Under the pieces are notes generated by a model that saw nothing but the letters and a program-made list of their open reading frames with translations, had not been told where the DNA came from and ran no database searches. The position numbers were made by a program, and so were the translations under genes. Positions 17,427-24,923 of a stretch of 64,000 nt of DNA are shown here, piece by piece; within the stretch, counting starts at the first letter, position 1; the number at the start of each line of letters is the position of its first letter. Source of the DNA: JADLGL01 sp963732865 (GTDB lineage: Bacteria; Pseudomonadota; Alphaproteobacteria; Rhizobiales; Kaistiaceae). Location: assembly GCA_963732865.1 (NCBI GenBank), contig CAVTBC010000001.1, positions 496,001 to 560,000 of the forward strand. The letters run 5' to 3'.

Positions 17427-18326
17427 TTAGTGTCCGTGCGCGGAGCCGGGCAACGGCCCGGTTACCGTCTTCACCGGGATCTTGAGATAGGCGACGCCAT
17501 TGTCTTCGGCGGGCGGCAACTTGCCGGCTCGGATGTTGGTCTGGATCGACGGCAGGAGCAACCGGGGCGTCGACAGCGTTGCGTCGCGGCTGGTGCGCAT
17601 CGCGACGAACTCCGCTTCGGTCACCCCTTCATGAACATGGACATTGTGTTTGCGCTCGTCGCCAACCGTGGTGTCCCAGCGATAGTCGTCGCGCCCCGGG
17701 GCTTTGTAGTCGTGGCAAAGATGGAGCCGCGTCTGCGGCGGCAGGGCGAGCAGCTTGTGGATTGAATTGAACAGCGCATGCGCGTCGCCGCCGGGGAAGT
17801 CAGCCCGCGCGGTGCCGTAGTCGGGCATGAACAGCGTGTCACCGACGAAGACGTCGTCGCCGACCTTGTAGGAAACGCAGGCCGGCGTGTGACCGGGCGT
17901 GTGCATCACGGTGAAGGTGAGATCGCCAACGGTGAAGCTGTCGCCGTCAGCGAAGAGGCGATCGAAATCGCTGCCGTCGGTCTTGAGGTCATCGGCGTTG
18001 AACACTGGGCGGAAGATGCGCTGCACGTCCTTGATGTGCTCGCCGATGCCGATTGACGCGCCCGTCTTCGCCTTCACGTAAGGCGCGCCGGAAAGGTGGT
18101 CGGCATGCGCATGCGTCTCAAGCGCATAGGCGATCGTGAGACTTTTCTCTTCCGCCGCCTTGAGGATCACTTCGACGGAATCGATCGACACCGTGCCGGA
18201 CGCGGCGTCGAAGTCGAGAACCGGATCGATGATGACGCCGGCGCCGCCGTCATGATCCCAGACCAGGTAGCTCACCGTATTGGTGGGCTCGTCGAAAAAC
18301 GCCTGGATCTTTGCTTGTTCGTTCAT
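17427..18326 (-). CDS. blh: Blh/ETHE1-type persulfide dioxygenase (MBL fold)
   Basis: 299 residues. The metallo-beta-lactamase motif THAHADHLSG has H72, H74, D76 and H77. Further ligands lie in HTPGHTPAC, GDTLFMPDYGTARADFPGG and LHLCHDY. Residues DYGTARxDFPGGDA are characteristic of ETHE1/Blh enzymes, which use one iron and oxidise glutathione persulfide to sulfite in the cytoplasm. Blh is the MBL hydrolase-like member of the BigR operon in Agrobacterium and Xylella. Here it is downstream of a small membrane-protein gene and divergent from a BigR-like repressor. A stable hairpin separates it from its upstream neighbour, and a GAGGAA ribosome site precedes its ATG. Confidence 0.9.
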   Translation of the reverse strand: MNEQAKIQAFFDEPTNTVSYLVWDHDGGAGVIIDPVLDFDAASGTVSIDSVEVILKAAEEKSLTIAYALETHAHADHLSGAPYVKAKTGASIGIGEHIKDVQRIFRPVFNADDLKTDGSDFDRLFADGDSFTVGDLTFTVMHTPGHTPACVSYKVGDDVFVGDTLFMPDYGTARADFPGGDAHALFNSIHKLLALPPQTRLHLCHDYKAPGRDDYRWDTTVGDERKHNVHVHEGVTEAEFVAMRTSRDATLSTPRLLLPSIQTNIRAGKLPPAEDNGVAYLKIPVKTVTGPLPGSAHGH

Positions 18327-18354
18327 TGTCGTGTTCCTCAGCGGATTGGGCGCC

Positions 18355-18389
18355 TATCGGAATGGCCGCTTGCGGCAACCATTCCGATA
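18355..18389 (-). promoter_or_regulatory. intercistronic 11-bp perfect stem-loop
   Basis: TATCGGAATGG (18355-18365) pairs fully with CCATTCCGATA (18379-18389) around a 13-nt loop. It lies between the membrane-protein gene and the dioxygenase gene of the same transcript and has no U-run. It may protect or segment the mRNA so that the two genes are expressed at different levels; this is inference. Confidence 0.5.
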
Positions 18390-18410
18390 AGAAGTTCCCA
18401 TTTGGCCTCA

Positions 18411-18854
18411 TTAGACCGCGTGCATGATCACAGCCATCGCGACCAGTGCGAAAGTGAGGGAGATCGGAATCAGCGCCATCAGGACGAGCGCGGCCGGTCC
18501 CGACACCGTTCCGCCGCCGGTCTCCACCTTGCTTCCCAGGAACTGCCTGAAGCTTTGGGCGCGAGGCGTGGCGGGGCCGTCATGGCGGCGCCAGAATGTC
18601 TGGGCCGTGCGGGCCATCAGCCACGGTACGCCGATGAAGGCGGCCAAGACCAGCGTGAAGATGACGAGCGGCAAATAGTGGTCCGTTGGCGTGGCAAATC
18701 CGACCCAAAGCACCAGGATCATCGCCACATAGCCGCCGGCGGTGATGCCGACAGTTGCCGGATGCAACCGGCTCAACGGCGGATGTTGAACGGCAACGCC
18801 GGAGGTCGCTGACCGGACCGGCCTGCCCAGATGTGTCGTAGCAATCGTATTCAT
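18411..18854 (-). CDS. small membrane protein of the BigR-type sulfide locus
   Basis: 147 residues. Two hydrophobic segments lie at about 37-55 and 60-80 (VGITAGGYVAMILVLWVGF, LPLVIFTLVLAAFIGVPWLM), followed by a cytoplasmic-looking basic stretch (RTAQTFWRRHDG) and a third segment at the C-terminus (ALVLMALIPISLTFALVAMAVIM). I do not recognise a named family. It is first in the minus-strand transcript that leads into the persulfide dioxygenase gene and shares the divergent regulatory region with the BigR-like repressor, so a role in sulfide or sulfite handling is plausible by association. Confidence 0.75.
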   Translation of the reverse strand: MNTIATTHLGRPVRSATSGVAVQHPPLSRLHPATVGITAGGYVAMILVLWVGFATPTDHYLPLVIFTLVLAAFIGVPWLMARTAQTFWRRHDGPATPRAQSFRQFLGSKVETGGGTVSGPAALVLMALIPISLTFALVAMAVIMHAV

Positions 18855-18927
18855 GTCTCTGCTCCTTCAATTTGAAGCGAGTCTTGCGGGGGCTACCGCC
18901 CTTTTGGCGTCCTGCCCGTATCGGCTC

Positions 18928-18962
18928 TTGACACATATATTAGCGATATCTAATTTAGTCAA
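18928..18962. promoter_or_regulatory. overlapping divergent promoters with a BigR-type palindromic operator
   Basis: On the plus strand, TTGACA (18928-18933) and TAATTT (18951-18956) are 17 nt apart. On the minus strand, TTGACT (18962-18957) and TATATG (18939-18934) are also 17 nt apart. Between and over them lies the inverted repeat ATTAG-CGATAT-CTAAT (18939-18954), extending with one mismatch to TATATTAG...CTAATTTA. A repressor bound there would cover both promoters. AT-rich ATTAG-type palindromes are known operators of BigR in Agrobacterium and Xylella. Confidence 0.75.
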
Positions 18963-18979
18963 TGCTAATGGAGATTGGC

Positions 18980-19315
18980 ATGACGACACCAATGCAGGAT
19001 CAAGGCTTCACCGAGCTGGCGACCAGGGCCGGTGACGCGGCGCGGTTGCTCAAGCTGCTGGCCAATGAACGGCGCCTGCTCGTGCTGTGCCATCTGGCTG
19101 CCGGCGGCGAACTGAATGTCGGCGACCTCGGCACCCTTGTGGGCCTTGGCCAGTCGGCGCTGTCGCAGCATCTTGCCCTGATGCGGGAAGATGGTCTGGT
19201 CGCCTGCCGCCGCGATGGGGTTACCATGCTTTACCGCATCGCCGACCCCATCGCGGACAGCCTGATGCGCACTTTGAAGAACCTCTACTGCCCCCCCAAG
19301 AAAAGGAAACACTGA
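18980..19315 (+). CDS. bigR: ArsR-family (per)sulfide-sensing repressor, BigR/SqrR type
   Basis: 111 residues from ATG at 18980, chosen because a GGAG lies 6 nt before it; ATGs at 18962 and 18968 are in frame but lack one. It is a winged-helix ArsR protein: LLKLLANERRLLVLCHL, GLGQSALSQHLALMREDGLV (recognition helix) and the wing RRDGVTMLYRIAD. Cys37 (in LVLCHL) and Cys104 (in NLYCPP) fall where the two redox cysteines of BigR and SqrR form a tetrasulfide or disulfide on reaction with persulfides; Cys76 is extra. Canonical metal-binding ArsR cysteines are absent. It probably represses both divergent transcripts until sulfide accumulates. The rhodanese gene starts 2 nt after its stop codon. Confidence 0.9.
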   Translation: MTTPMQDQGFTELATRAGDAARLLKLLANERRLLVLCHLAAGGELNVGDLGTLVGLGQSALSQHLALMREDGLVACRRDGVTMLYRIADPIADSLMRTLKNLYCPPKKRKH

Positions 19316-19317
19316 CG

Positions 19318-19623
19318 ATGCTTACCCCGATTTCTCCGATCGAAGCCCGCTCCATGCTCCAGTCCGGCGCGTTGATGTGCGATGTCCGCGAGCCCGCCGA
19401 ATTCGCCAGCGGCCACGTCGAAGGCGCGCGCAACTTGCCTCTGTCGCGATTGAACGGCGAGGCGCCCGATGCGGAGCGACCGCTCATCTTCTGCTGCCTC
19501 AGCGGCGCGCGGACGGCGATGAACGCGGCCCGTCTGGCCCAGACCGCCGGCCGCCCCGCCTATGTTCTGCGCGGCGGCATGCAGGCCTGGAAAGGCGCCG
19601 GCTTGCCAGTCACGCGTGACTAA
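19318..19623 (+). CDS. single-domain rhodanese sulfurtransferase
   Basis: 101 residues from ATG at 19318, 2 nt after the repressor stop. A single rhodanese domain has DVREPAEFASGHVEGARNLP and an active-site loop CLSGAR with catalytic Cys60 (the preceding residue is also Cys). YVLRGGMQAWKGAGLP is the typical C-terminal motif. In sulfide oxidation operons this type moves a sulfane sulfur between persulfide, glutathione and sulfite, complementing the persulfide dioxygenase on the other strand. Cytoplasmic; no signal peptide. Confidence 0.9.
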   Translation: MLTPISPIEARSMLQSGALMCDVREPAEFASGHVEGARNLPLSRLNGEAPDAERPLIFCCLSGARTAMNAARLAQTAGRPAYVLRGGMQAWKGAGLPVTRD

Positions 19624-19637
19624 TTGATCCTCATGCG

Positions 19638-20426
19638 ATGGATCTGACCCTCGCCCAATACGGGCTCTCAGTCCTCTCGGGCGTTTTTGTCGGGTTCTCG
19701 CTGGCTCTCGTTGGCGGCGGTGGCTCGGTGCTGGCCGTGCCCCTGCTGGTCTATGTTGTGGGCGTCCCCCTCCCTCATGTCGCGATCGGCACCAGCGCCC
19801 TGGCCGTCGCCGCCAACGCCGCAGCCAATGTCATCCCGCACTGGCGCAGTGGAACGATCAAGTTTCGCTGCGCCTTTGTTTTTGCCGGGTTCGGCATTGT
19901 CGGCGCGCTGATCGGGTCGACGATCGGCAAGGCGATCGATGGACATCAGCTGGTCGGCTGGTTTGGCCTCGTCATGATCGCCGTCGCCATCGGGATGCTG
20001 TTTCGCAGGCCCAGCAGCGACAAACCGGAAGTGCGGCTCGACCGCAATACGGCCGGCGTCCTGGTTCCCCGACTTGCCGCCGCGGCGCTGCTCGTCGGCC
20101 TGGTTGCCGGCCTGTTCGGCATCGGCGGCGGTTTTCTGATCGTGCCGGCGCTGATGCTGGCGACCGGCATGCCGATGATCAACGCGGTCGGCTCATCCTT
20201 GATTGCTATTGCCGCACTTGGCGCGGCGACGGCGGCCAACTACGCGGTCAGTGGCCTTGTCGATTGGGGCCTTGCCGCGACGCTCCTCGCCGGCGGCGTG
20301 GTCGGCGGCTTCGGCGGTGTCTATGTGGCGCGCCGGATGGCGACGCGGCGCCGCCTGCTGACCATCATCTTCGCCGCTGCCGTGATGGCAGCGGGTGTCG
20401 CGGTGTCGGTCCAGAATTGGACTTGA
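19638..20426 (+). CDS. TauE/SafE family sulfite exporter
   Basis: 262 residues with eight hydrophobic segments in two related halves. Each half starts with the family motif: SGVFVGFSLALVGGGGSVLAVPLLVYVVG and GLVAGLFGIGGGFLIVPALML (GxxxGxxGGGGG/IGGGF-P). TauE/SafE proteins are inner-membrane exporters of sulfite, sulfoacetate or related anions. As the last gene after the repressor and rhodanese (14 nt gap), it probably removes sulfite or thiosulfate made by the persulfide dioxygenase. A strong GC hairpin follows the stop. Confidence 0.9.
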   Translation: MDLTLAQYGLSVLSGVFVGFSLALVGGGGSVLAVPLLVYVVGVPLPHVAIGTSALAVAANAAANVIPHWRSGTIKFRCAFVFAGFGIVGALIGSTIGKAIDGHQLVGWFGLVMIAVAIGMLFRRPSSDKPEVRLDRNTAGVLVPRLAAAALLVGLVAGLFGIGGGFLIVPALMLATGMPMINAVGSSLIAIAALGAATAANYAVSGLVDWGLAATLLAGGVVGGFGGVYVARRMATRRRLLTIIFAAAVMAAGVAVSVQNWT

Positions 20427-20435
20427 GAGATGGAA

Positions 20436-20456
20436 CGGCGGGGCCGCGCCCCGCCG
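20436..20456. terminator. GC-rich hairpin between convergent genes
   Basis: CGGCGGGGC/GCCCCGCCG, a 9-bp perfect stem with a 3-nt loop, lies 9 nt after the exporter stop and 24 nt from the end of the opposing gene. There is no U-run. Confidence 0.5.
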
Positions 20457-20479
20457 CCCGAGTTCTCCGCGGTCAACAT

Positions 20480-20716
20480 TTACCGCCACTCCCACCAGCC
20501 GCGCGACTTCTCGCGTGGCGGCAGGCCGACATCCTCGCGAAGGAGGTTCGGCACCTCCATCCGGTCGTGGATCTCGTTCCGGCGCCGGTCGCGGAGGCGG
20601 ATGACGGCATAGAGCCCCGCCACCACAATGCTGACGACGCCAATTCGCGGCAGTGCCGACGGTGTTTCCTTACTGGCGGTTGTTAATCCGCCATCCGTGG
20701 TCCTTGCGATAGACAT
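20480..20716 (-). CDS. small hypothetical protein with one hydrophobic segment
   Basis: 78 residues from ATG at 20716, with GGGAAA 3-8 nt before it. One short hydrophobic segment (IGVVSIVVAGLYAVI, residues 25-39) is followed by an RLRDRRRNE basic patch and then a polar tail ending LLREDVGLPPREKSRGWWEWR. Tails of the form LLRDVGLPP...WWRWR occur in small proteins of Hyphomicrobiales, as far as I recall, but no function is known. Likely a membrane-anchored miniprotein. Start is uncertain. Confidence 0.5.
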   Translation of the reverse strand: MSIARTTDGGLTTASKETPSALPRIGVVSIVVAGLYAVIRLRDRRRNEIHDRMEVPNLLREDVGLPPREKSRGWWEWR

Positions 20717-21109
20717 AGGTTTCCCGCTGCGTTTCGGCGCAGTCGGCCTCTGTTGGAAGCTAGGAATAGGACCTGAGACCTGAGCGGAACGGAATCGTCC
20801 GCGGCGGTCAAAAGTCCCTATGGCGTTTGAGTGATGAAGATGTCCGGTGCCGGCCTGTAGGGGGCCAGCGGGAGGCCGCTAAATATTGCGCCAAGTCTTT
20901 CGGCACATGAGTCGGCCAAACATCCCCACACGATGGGAGCGAAACGTTACCGTCATGAACGCCCCCTTTTTCTTGCGGGGTTGATAGGACGAGGCGGCTA
21001 TAAGCCGACGCGTTTTGATTCGCCAGAGGTGATCGCAACCCTTCGAACACGTTCTTGTGGCTTGTGGCCAATCGGCAACGCCGCGCGACGCGAGCCCTTC
21101 TTTCGAACG
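20717..21109. other. intergenic region without a supported gene
   Basis: 393 nt. A minus-strand frame at 20808-21071 exists but shows no family pattern, no good ribosome site and no hydrophobic or periodic structure, so I do not call it. The sequence CGAGGCGGCTATAAGCCG near 20988-21006 looks like a -10 region but lacks a spaced -35 element. No RNA gene recognised. Confidence 0.4.
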
Positions 21110-22585
21110 CTAGCGGCGGAAGCCCGGTCCCGACGCTTCGCCCGGCTTCAGATTGTTGAGCAGCGCCATGGCCAGCGCCGCGGCAAGGAGGAAACCGGCC
21201 GCAACCGTCAGAGCGGTCGCCCAGCCTTGGACCAGGAACGGGGCGTAGGCCGCCGCTGCCGCCGGGTCGAGGGCAAGCCCGTCAGGGCCGAGCACGGGCG
21301 GCCCCGACGGCGCCAGCGCGTCCGTCCGCCAATCGGAGATCGCCGTCAATATGCCGAGGCCCAGCGCCCCGCCCACCTGCTGGCTGGCGTTCAACATCGC
21401 AGAAGCAACGCCGGTCTGCTGCGCGGGCACGCGGGCGAGCGCCGATGTGGTGAGGGCAACGAAGGCGAGGCCCATGCCGATGCCGAGGAGCACGGCTCCG
21501 GGGAGAATGACGCCGGCATAGCTGGCATCCGGGGTCAGGCGCAGCCCCACATAGACGAGACCCACGGCCGCGAGCAGCGGCCCGATGATGCCAATGCGGC
21601 GCGGGCCGGCGCGGCCGATGGTGGCCGAGGCGATCGCCGCACCGACAATGACGAACACCGTCACCGGCAGGAAGGCGAATCCCGCGTCCAAGGGTTCCCA
21701 GAGCCGGATCTGGCGGATCCAAAGCACCAGGAAAAAGAACACGGCGAACAGACCGCTGGCGGTGAAGAGCCCGGCCGTCACTGCGCCGACGAGGCTCCGA
21801 TGGCGGAGCAAATCGCGCGATATCAGCGGCGCACGCGCGTAGGCCACGCGGAAGATGAACCCGACGATGAGAACGGCCGAGCAGATCAGCGCGGCCAGGG
21901 TTGCCCCGCTCCAGTTCGACCGGTTGCCCGTGACCAAGCCATAGACAAGCGTCATCAGGCCGGCGGTGACCATGACGGCGCCAATCGCATCGAACTGGCG
22001 TGTGTCCTTGTCCCGGCTTTCCGGAACGATCCGGAAGGCGGCGACGATGGCAAAAATGGCGATGGGCACGTTGACGAAGAGCACCCAGCGCCAGTCAGCA
22101 TATTCGGTCAGGAAGCCGCCGAGCAGCAGGCCGAGCGCAGCACCGCCCGCCGAAATCGCGGCCCAGATGCCGAAGGCGCGATCGCGCTCCCGCCCCTCGG
22201 AAAACACCACGGCAAGGATCGCGAGCGCCGAGGGCGACATCATCGCGGCGCCGAAGCCCTGCAGCACGCGCGCCCCGATCAGCATGCCCAGGCTGGTGGA
22301 GAACCCGCCGAGCAGGGAGGCAATGGCGAAGATGACGGCGCCGGTGACGAAGATGCGGCGCCGCCCGAAGCGGTCGGCAAGCTTGCCGCCAAGGAGAAGG
22401 AAGCCCCCGAAGACGACGGCATAGCCCGTCACGACCCATTGCAGATCGGCTTGGCTCTCCACGCGGAGCGTGGCCCGGATGTTCTCGAGCGCGACATTCA
22501 CGATCGTCAGGTCGAGCACGATCATCAGCTGACCGATGCCGACGACGAGGAGGATCAGGTTCTTGGGAAGCGGACGGTCGGCCAA
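21110..22585 (-). CDS. MFS drug efflux transporter, DHA2 (EmrB/QacA) family
   Basis: 491 residues with 14 hydrophobic segments. TM1 motif D1 is GIGQLMIVLDLTIVNVALENI, motif A is GGKLADRFGRRRIF, motif C is ALGLLLGGFLTEYADWRWVLFVNVPIAI; LDxTIVNVALP-type and WRWxFxxNxP patterns define the DHA2 group. These are proton-driven exporters of drugs or other toxic compounds in the inner membrane. The next upstream gene on the same strand encodes a close paralogue (same motifs, similar length), so this is a tandem duplication. No TetR or MarR regulator or EmrA-type periplasmic partner is next to it. It ends close to the window's noncoding 20.7-21.1 kb stretch. Confidence 0.9.
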   Translation of the reverse strand: MADRPLPKNLILLVVGIGQLMIVLDLTIVNVALENIRATLRVESQADLQWVVTGYAVVFGGFLLLGGKLADRFGRRRIFVTGAVIFAIASLLGGFSTSLGMLIGARVLQGFGAAMMSPSALAILAVVFSEGRERDRAFGIWAAISAGGAALGLLLGGFLTEYADWRWVLFVNVPIAIFAIVAAFRIVPESRDKDTRQFDAIGAVMVTAGLMTLVYGLVTGNRSNWSGATLAALICSAVLIVGFIFRVAYARAPLISRDLLRHRSLVGAVTAGLFTASGLFAVFFFLVLWIRQIRLWEPLDAGFAFLPVTVFVIVGAAIASATIGRAGPRRIGIIGPLLAAVGLVYVGLRLTPDASYAGVILPGAVLLGIGMGLAFVALTTSALARVPAQQTGVASAMLNASQQVGGALGLGILTAISDWRTDALAPSGPPVLGPDGLALDPAAAAAYAPFLVQGWATALTVAAGFLLAAALAMALLNNLKPGEASGPGFRR

Positions 22586-22739
22586 CGCACGATCGAGCTA
22601 ATTCAGGGACTGAGTGCTTTGGTACCGCCCCCGCGAGGCTGGCTCAAGCCGGTGTCCGCAACGGCGACCGCGACACAGATGCCGGGCACGGCAATCGAAG
22701 GCCGGCGGGCCACCTATCGGGGCGGCCCGCCGGAAAGCG

Positions 22740-24245
22740 CTAGCCCATGCCCATTCCGGGCTGCACGTCATCTTTGGTGGCGCGCACGATCGACGTCATG
22801 ATCACCGCCGCGGAGAAGATCAGGATCGCCCCGACGAGAAGCGCCTTCGTCCAGCCATCCACAGTGGCGGAGAGAAATACCGGAAACTCGGCTGGATTGA
22901 CCGGGAATCCGTTCGGCCCGAGGGCCATGCCCTCGGTGAGCGTATTCGTCCGCCCCGTCGAAACCGCGGTGAGTAGCGCCAGGCCGACGGCACCGCCAAC
23001 CTGCTGGGCGGCGTTGAGGAGGCCGGAGGCGATACCCGAATGCTCTTGCGGGACGCCCGCAACGGCCGAGCTGACCAAGGCCGGGAACGTGATGCCCAGA
23101 CCGATCGACATGATCAGCTGTGTCGGCAGCAGCAGCGCCACGTAGGACAAGTCGGGCTTCAGCCAGAACGACAGAGCGAGCATGCCAAGTCCGGTCAGGA
23201 TCGGGCCGATCGTGAGCAACGGACGCGGTCCGACGCGGCTCATCATCACCGTCGAGAAGCCGGCGCCGATAATGATGCCGACAGTGAACGGGAGGAAAGC
23301 GAAGCCGCTCTGCAATGGCGTCCAGCCATTGACCTGCTGCATCCACAGAACGAGGTACAGGAACACTGAGAAGAGGCCCGCACCGACGAGGATGCCGCCG
23401 AGATTTGCTCCGCTCAGATTGCGGTAGCGGAACAGCCCCAAAGGCAGGAGCGGCCATCTGATCCGCGCCTGGATGACGACGAAGCTGACGAGCAGCACCA
23501 ACGCCGCGGCAACGACGCCGATCTTGGTCCCGGTTGCCCAATCGGCGTTGTTGAGATTGACCAGAGCGTAGACCAGCGTCGAGAGACCGGCCGTCACCAG
23601 CACAGCGCCGAATACATCGAAGCCCTTGGCCTCTTCATGCCGGCTCTCCGGGACGAAGCGCATAGCGCCGAAGATGGCAAAGGCCGCGATCGGGACGTTG
23701 ACGAAAAACACCCAGCGCCAGTTGGCATACTCGGTCAGTACGCCGCCAAGGATGAGACCCAGCGCAGCGCCGCCGGCCGAAATGGCCGCCCAAACGCCAA
23801 ACGCGCGGTCCCGTTCTTTGCCCTCGGCGAAGACGACGGTCAGGATCGACAGCGCCGCCGGCGCCATCATCGCGCCGCCCGCGCCTTGAACGGCACGAGC
23901 CGTGATCAACACACCCAGACTATTGGCGAGGCCGCCCGCGAGCGAGGCGATGCCAAACAGGACCAGGCCGGCCATGAAGATAGTCCGGCGACCGATGCGG
24001 TCGGCAAGCTTGCCGCCGAGCAGGAGGAAGCCGCCAAAGGTCAGCGCATAGCCGGTGACAATCCACTGCAGGCTGGTCAGACTGCTGATCACCAGATCAT
24101 TTCTGATGCTGTTCAGCGCGACGTTCACGATCGTGCCGTCGAGAATGATCATCAACTGGCTAATGCCCAGGATGAAAAGGATGAGGCCCTTGCGGAGCGC
24201 AGGCGCCCCAGCGCCGGGCGGCATTGCGGCTTCGGAAACGGTCAT
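22740..24245 (-). CDS. MFS drug efflux transporter, DHA2 family (tandem paralogue)
   Basis: 501 residues, 14 hydrophobic segments. The motifs are nearly the same as in the next gene: ILGISQLMIILDGTIVNVALNSI (D1), GGKLADRIGRRTIF (A), ALGLILGGVLTEYANWRWVFFVNVPIAA (C). GGAMMAPAALSILTVVFAEGKERDRAFGVWAAISAGGAALG lines up with its paralogue almost residue for residue, showing a recent duplication, while the C-terminal thirds differ more. It is upstream of the paralogue with a 154-nt gap, so they may be separately expressed. Substrate unknown. A 7-bp stem (GCGCGAC/GTCGCGC, 24281-24304) lies in its leader. Confidence 0.9.
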   Translation of the reverse strand: MTVSEAAMPPGAGAPALRKGLILFILGISQLMIILDGTIVNVALNSIRNDLVISSLTSLQWIVTGYALTFGGFLLLGGKLADRIGRRTIFMAGLVLFGIASLAGGLANSLGVLITARAVQGAGGAMMAPAALSILTVVFAEGKERDRAFGVWAAISAGGAALGLILGGVLTEYANWRWVFFVNVPIAAFAIFGAMRFVPESRHEEAKGFDVFGAVLVTAGLSTLVYALVNLNNADWATGTKIGVVAAALVLLVSFVVIQARIRWPLLPLGLFRYRNLSGANLGGILVGAGLFSVFLYLVLWMQQVNGWTPLQSGFAFLPFTVGIIIGAGFSTVMMSRVGPRPLLTIGPILTGLGMLALSFWLKPDLSYVALLLPTQLIMSIGLGITFPALVSSAVAGVPQEHSGIASGLLNAAQQVGGAVGLALLTAVSTGRTNTLTEGMALGPNGFPVNPAEFPVFLSATVDGWTKALLVGAILIFSAAVIMTSIVRATKDDVQPGMGMG

Positions 24246-24567
24246 TTGGTAACCCGTGCTTTTTGCGGAGAATGGAGCGTGCGCGACGCAATTTGGGGTC
24301 GCGCGAGCCGGCCCTTTTACGCCTTTTCGCTCGCGGTAGTGTGACAGAATCAGCGCATCAGCTATGCGATAAGCGGGAAACCAACACCTTCTGTCCCGAC
24401 GAAATCCATCGGATCCGCGAGATTCGGCAAAGCCACCGACTAATTAGACCCGGTGCGGCTGGGCCGGCGGATGTTGCCGCCACAATGCCAATTCCCATTT
24501 ACGAGGCAAAATGGATCACGCAGACGCAGCGATCGGCGTCCAGATAGCGATGAGGTGAGGCTCGCAG
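24246..24567. other. divergent intergenic region without a supported gene
   Basis: 322 nt between two divergent genes. It contains the inverted repeat GCGCGAC (24281-24287) / GTCGCGC (24298-24304), which could be an operator or leader hairpin of the efflux pump. No open frame with support. Confidence 0.4.
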
Positions 24568-24915
24568 ATGAAGGCCCGTCACGTCCCGTTGCTCGTGCTT
24601 GTGTTCGCCGTGCCGGCGTCGTCGGCGCTTGCCCTCGACAGCCACACCTATGCCGACGTGACGCCTGCCGTGTTCGCTTGTGTGAAGGAGACCAGCCAAA
24701 CGCGGCAGGGAACCATCTATTCCGAGGCCGGCTCCGATCGCGGAACGGCCACCACCGCATCGTCTCTTTGGACCGTGGTGATGGACTACGTCTTCTCCCC
24801 GGAGAGCGGCGACCTGCAATACTGGCTCAGAAGGAAGACCTGGATCGTGCCGACCGGCGCGGTCTGGAACGGGATCGCCGATATGATCGCGGAATGCCGA
24901 GCCCAGCAGCAATAG
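24568..24915 (+). CDS. small secreted hypothetical protein
   Basis: 115 residues from ATG at 24568, with GAGG upstream. Signal peptide MKARHVPLLVLVFAVPASSALA ends near residue 22. The mature part of about 93 residues has two Cys (FACVKE, AECRAQ) that could pair in the periplasm, and two Trp-rich stretches (SLWTVVMDYVF, YWLRRKTWIVPTGAVWNGI). I do not recognise a family. It converges with recJ, with 8 nt between the stops. Confidence 0.65.
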   Translation: MKARHVPLLVLVFAVPASSALALDSHTYADVTPAVFACVKETSQTRQGTIYSEAGSDRGTATTASSLWTVVMDYVFSPESGDLQYWLRRKTWIVPTGAVWNGIADMIAECRAQQQ

Positions 24916-24923
24916 GCGAACCG

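Noticed and set aside
20990..21060. tRNA-like or small-RNA gene in the 20.7-21.1 kb gap
   Set aside because: A TTCGAAC string and a TATAAG box are present but no cloverleaf can be folded.
20808..21071. Minus-strand 87-codon frame
   Set aside because: No ribosome site, no domain pattern and composition of noncoding DNA.
20933..22801. 622-codon plus-strand frame across the efflux pump gene
   Set aside because: The opposite strand encodes a complete 14-helix transporter; this frame is rich in Arg, Gly and Glu, as expected for antisense of a high-GC membrane gene.
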